Under the pieces are notes generated by a model. The model was not told the DNA's origin. It was given only the letters and a program-made list of their open reading frames with translations, and searched no databases. Source: Polyangium sp. 6x1 (GTDB lineage: Bacteria; Myxococcota_A; Polyangia; Polyangiales; Polyangiaceae). From it: 60,835 nt of DNA. Shown piece after piece: positions 59,113-60,835 of the stretch; position 1 is the first letter of the stretch; the number at the start of each line of letters is the position of its first letter. The stretch is from NCBI RefSeq assembly GCF_029946515.1, contig NZ_JARZHH010000067.1:1-60835 (forward strand), given 5' to 3'. A program made the translations under genes and the position numbers.

Positions 59113-59754
59113 TCAGGACTTCCGCTTGAAGACCAGCGTCATCTTTTTCTTCGGGTCCTTCATCTCGATCGTCTTGTCGTCCTTGAACGTCACGCCGATC
59201 TCGAGATCCTTGGGCATCTCCTTCTTCGAGATCTCGTCCTTGCCCGCGGGCTTCATGACGATCGCGCCGTTCTCGTCCTTCGCGACCTCGTATTTCACCT
59301 TGAGGATGACCTTGTCCTTGCCCTTCTCGGTGACGTGCGAAACGTACATCGAATCGGCGGTGAACTCGATCCACTCGCCGGCGGCGGCCTCCTCGGTCTC
59401 CTTCATCAGCGCGGCGTATTTCTTCTCGTCCTTGCCGGCCTTCTTCTTGGCATCGGCCTCGGCGGCGGCGCGCGGCTCACCCGAGAAATCGAACTGCCAC
59501 TGACCGACGATCCGCTCCTTGCCGGGCTTCGGGGCCGGGGCGGCGGCCGGCTCGGGCTTCGGGGCCGGAGCAGCCTCGGTCGGGGCGGGCGCCGCGGCCG
59601 TCGTCGCGGGCGGCGTCGTCTCGGCCGGCGGCGGCGTCGTCTCGGCCGGCGGCGGCGGCGGCGTCTCGGCTTGCGGAGTTTCGCCACCACACGCGACACC
59701 GAGCAGAGCCATCGTGGACACGAGCACCAGGGAAAGCTGCCTCTTCGCCATCAT
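59113..59754 (-). CDS. Lipoprotein with Pro/Thr-rich linker
   Basis: The 213-residue product has a lipoprotein signal (C22 in LLGVACGG), a Pro/Ala/Thr linker (about 27-80) and a Lys/Asp/Glu-rich beta domain (about 85-213). It is exported and lipid-anchored. No family was recognised. An AGGAG site precedes the ATG at 59754. Confidence 0.8.
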   Translation of the reverse strand: MMAKRQLSLVLVSTMALLGVACGGETPQAETPPPPPAETTPPPAETTPPATTAAAPAPTEAAPAPKPEPAAAPAPKPGKERIVGQWQFDFSGEPRAAAEADAKKKAGKDEKKYAALMKETEEAAAGEWIEFTADSMYVSHVTEKGKDKVILKVKYEVAKDENGAIVMKPAGKDEISKKEMPKDLEIGVTFKDDKTIEMKDPKKKMTLVFKRKS

Positions 59755-59845
59755 TTTCCGTTCTCCTCGTGAATCGGGGCATCCGCCCAGCCGATACGCG
59801 TGTTTACGCGCCAAACCCAAGGACGCCCGAGCGAGGGAAAACGGC

Positions 59846-60499
59846 TCACGTGGTGGACGGCCGCTCCAGCACCTCCTCGGCGAGGGCGGCCTGGTTACCG
59901 TCCCGGGCGATTTGCTCGAAGTTCGGGGCGAGGCTCCGAAACACGCGTTCGCGCGAACGCACGATCCGGACGTGGCAACGCCCCGCATAGGCGAGCGCGA
60001 GCATCCCGGTCGCGGCGACGATCATCTCCCAGTTGAAGGGCGCGGGCCCCCGGCTTTCGAATGCGCCCCACGCGGCGAGCGCGAGCAGCAGCGGCGACGG
60101 CAACGCGAGGAAAAACGCCTTCCACAGCGGCGCCGCGGCCTTCCGGAACGCCTCATCGTAGTCGCGGGCAATCTCGGGCAGGACGGGCGCGAGGACGGCA
60201 TTCGGCCCGCCTCGATATCCTCTCCGCGCCGCGCTCTGCGACGAGCCCATGCGCACGGCCGCGAGGAGCGCGGCCTTCGTGGCCACGCAGGCTGGCATGG
60301 GGAGACCAGCGTTCATGAGCTTGAGGACGCGCGGCAGGTTGTCCGCTTCGAGGAGCTTCCGGACCACGGACGCGAACAGGTCCGCGTCGATGCTGCGGCT
60401 CTGGGCCCGCACGACCCAGGACGCCCCGAAGGCGAGGCCCGCGAAGAGCACCTTCACGTGCTCGCGCAGCCACCACGGAAGATCGACGACCGCCTCCAT
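59846..60499 (-). CDS. Membrane protein, possibly MotA/TolQ/ExbB-like
   Basis: The 217-residue product has a hydrophobic helix near 10-32, a helical stretch with LLEADNLPRVLKLMNAGLPMPACVATKA, and two hydrophobic helices near 125-147 and 157-178. The three-helix layout and the conserved middle stretch resemble MotA/TolQ/ExbB proteins, but the match is weak. The ATG at 60499 starts this pattern. Confidence 0.6.
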   Translation of the reverse strand: MEAVVDLPWWLREHVKVLFAGLAFGASWVVRAQSRSIDADLFASVVRKLLEADNLPRVLKLMNAGLPMPACVATKAALLAAVRMGSSQSAARRGYRGGPNAVLAPVLPEIARDYDEAFRKAAAPLWKAFFLALPSPLLLALAAWGAFESRGPAPFNWEMIVAATGMLALAYAGRCHVRIVRSRERVFRSLAPNFEQIARDGNQAALAEEVLERPSTT

Positions 60500-60654
60500 C
60501 GCGGGCGATCCTACCCGATCTCGCCGCGCGGAATGCCTCCCTCGGCTCGCATGTAACCTCCGGAGCCCTCGCGCCGTTCCTCGGGGGCTCGCGCCGCCGA
60601 AAAGATCCCGACGACGCCACTCCTCTCCTTTGCTACAAGCCGAGACGATCGACA

Positions 60655-60835
60655 TGCCGAAGCGCCCGCTCCTCGCCACCTCCGCCCTGCTCCTCGCCCT
60701 CGCTGCCTGCCAGGACGACCCGGGCCCGAGCTCGCTCCCGACCTCGTCCGCCGCGCCCGCGCCGCCGCCGCCGAGCGCCGCCGCCGCCCCGACGGCCCCC
60801 GCGAGCGCCGCCGCCTCCGCCGAGCCCGAGCCCGC
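60655..60835 (+). CDS. Lipoprotein, 5' part only (3' end outside window)
   Basis: From the ATG at 60655 a lipoprotein signal is read (C19 in LALAAC), followed by a Pro/Ala/Ser-rich linker that runs off the right edge after 60 codons. The function cannot be told from this part. Confidence 0.72.

Overview
The window looks like a piece of a chromosome from a large-genome, very high-GC myxobacterium, most likely of the Polyangium/Sorangium side of the group. The support is indirect but consistent: GC near 70 percent, strong third-position GC, many lipoproteins, several eukaryote-like Ser/Thr kinases, a giant kinase-ATPase-histidine kinase fusion, a FrzS-like pseudo-receiver, and a VWA plus thrombospondin type 3 protein with a MYXO-CTERM-like tail. 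No rRNA, tRNA, CRISPR array, insertion sequence or prophage gene was recognised.

Layout. 1-3.9 kb: a leftward run of an EamA transporter, 6-phosphofructokinase, a TPR/PEGA-type envelope protein coupled to it, and a pseudo-receiver protein that leaves the window. 4-6 kb: a small protein ending in AEQSDK repeats faces a prolyl-4-hydroxylase/ATP-grasp fusion enzyme; this is the best candidate for an undescribed peptide-modification system. 6-18 kb: a DegP-type protease, proC, a GH172-like lipoprotein, a membrane Ser/Thr kinase, a metallophosphoesterase coupled to an Sfp-type phosphopantetheinyl transferase, an alpha/beta hydrolase and an L,D-transpeptidase. 18-26 kb: a 43-bp tandem array, a membrane histidine kinase, and an 1821-residue multi-domain signalling protein. 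26-29 kb: a haem/oxidative-stress block of protoglobin plus cysteine hydrolase diverging from a clade 3 catalase. 29-40 kb: a beta-propeller/zinc-ribbon pair, a PAS-STAS protein coupled to an isoprenoid-synthase-fold protein, a siderophore-interacting reductase, and an S41-type lipoprotein peptidase. 39.7-45 kb: hisF, a proline/alanine-rich membrane protein, a patatin, and a two-gene AAA ATPase/TOPRIM pair that resembles a split OLD-type defence module. 45-51 kb: a second 43-bp array, a beta-oxidation operon (thiolase and dehydrogenase/hydratase) and molybdate transport genes modB and modC without modA. 51-60.8 kb: envelope proteins, another Ser/Thr kinase, a ParB-like protein and several lipoproteins.

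Themes. Genes are packed tightly: at least seven same-strand pairs share ATGA or GTGA start/stop overlaps, and nine of ten convergent pairs overlap or lie within 21 bp. Two unrelated intergenic arrays share the same 43-bp period. Several proteins occur as paralogue pairs inside the window (two TPR/PEGA proteins, two SpoIIAA-like proteins, two Ser/Thr kinases). Functions are assigned from motifs read directly in the translations; no database search was possible.
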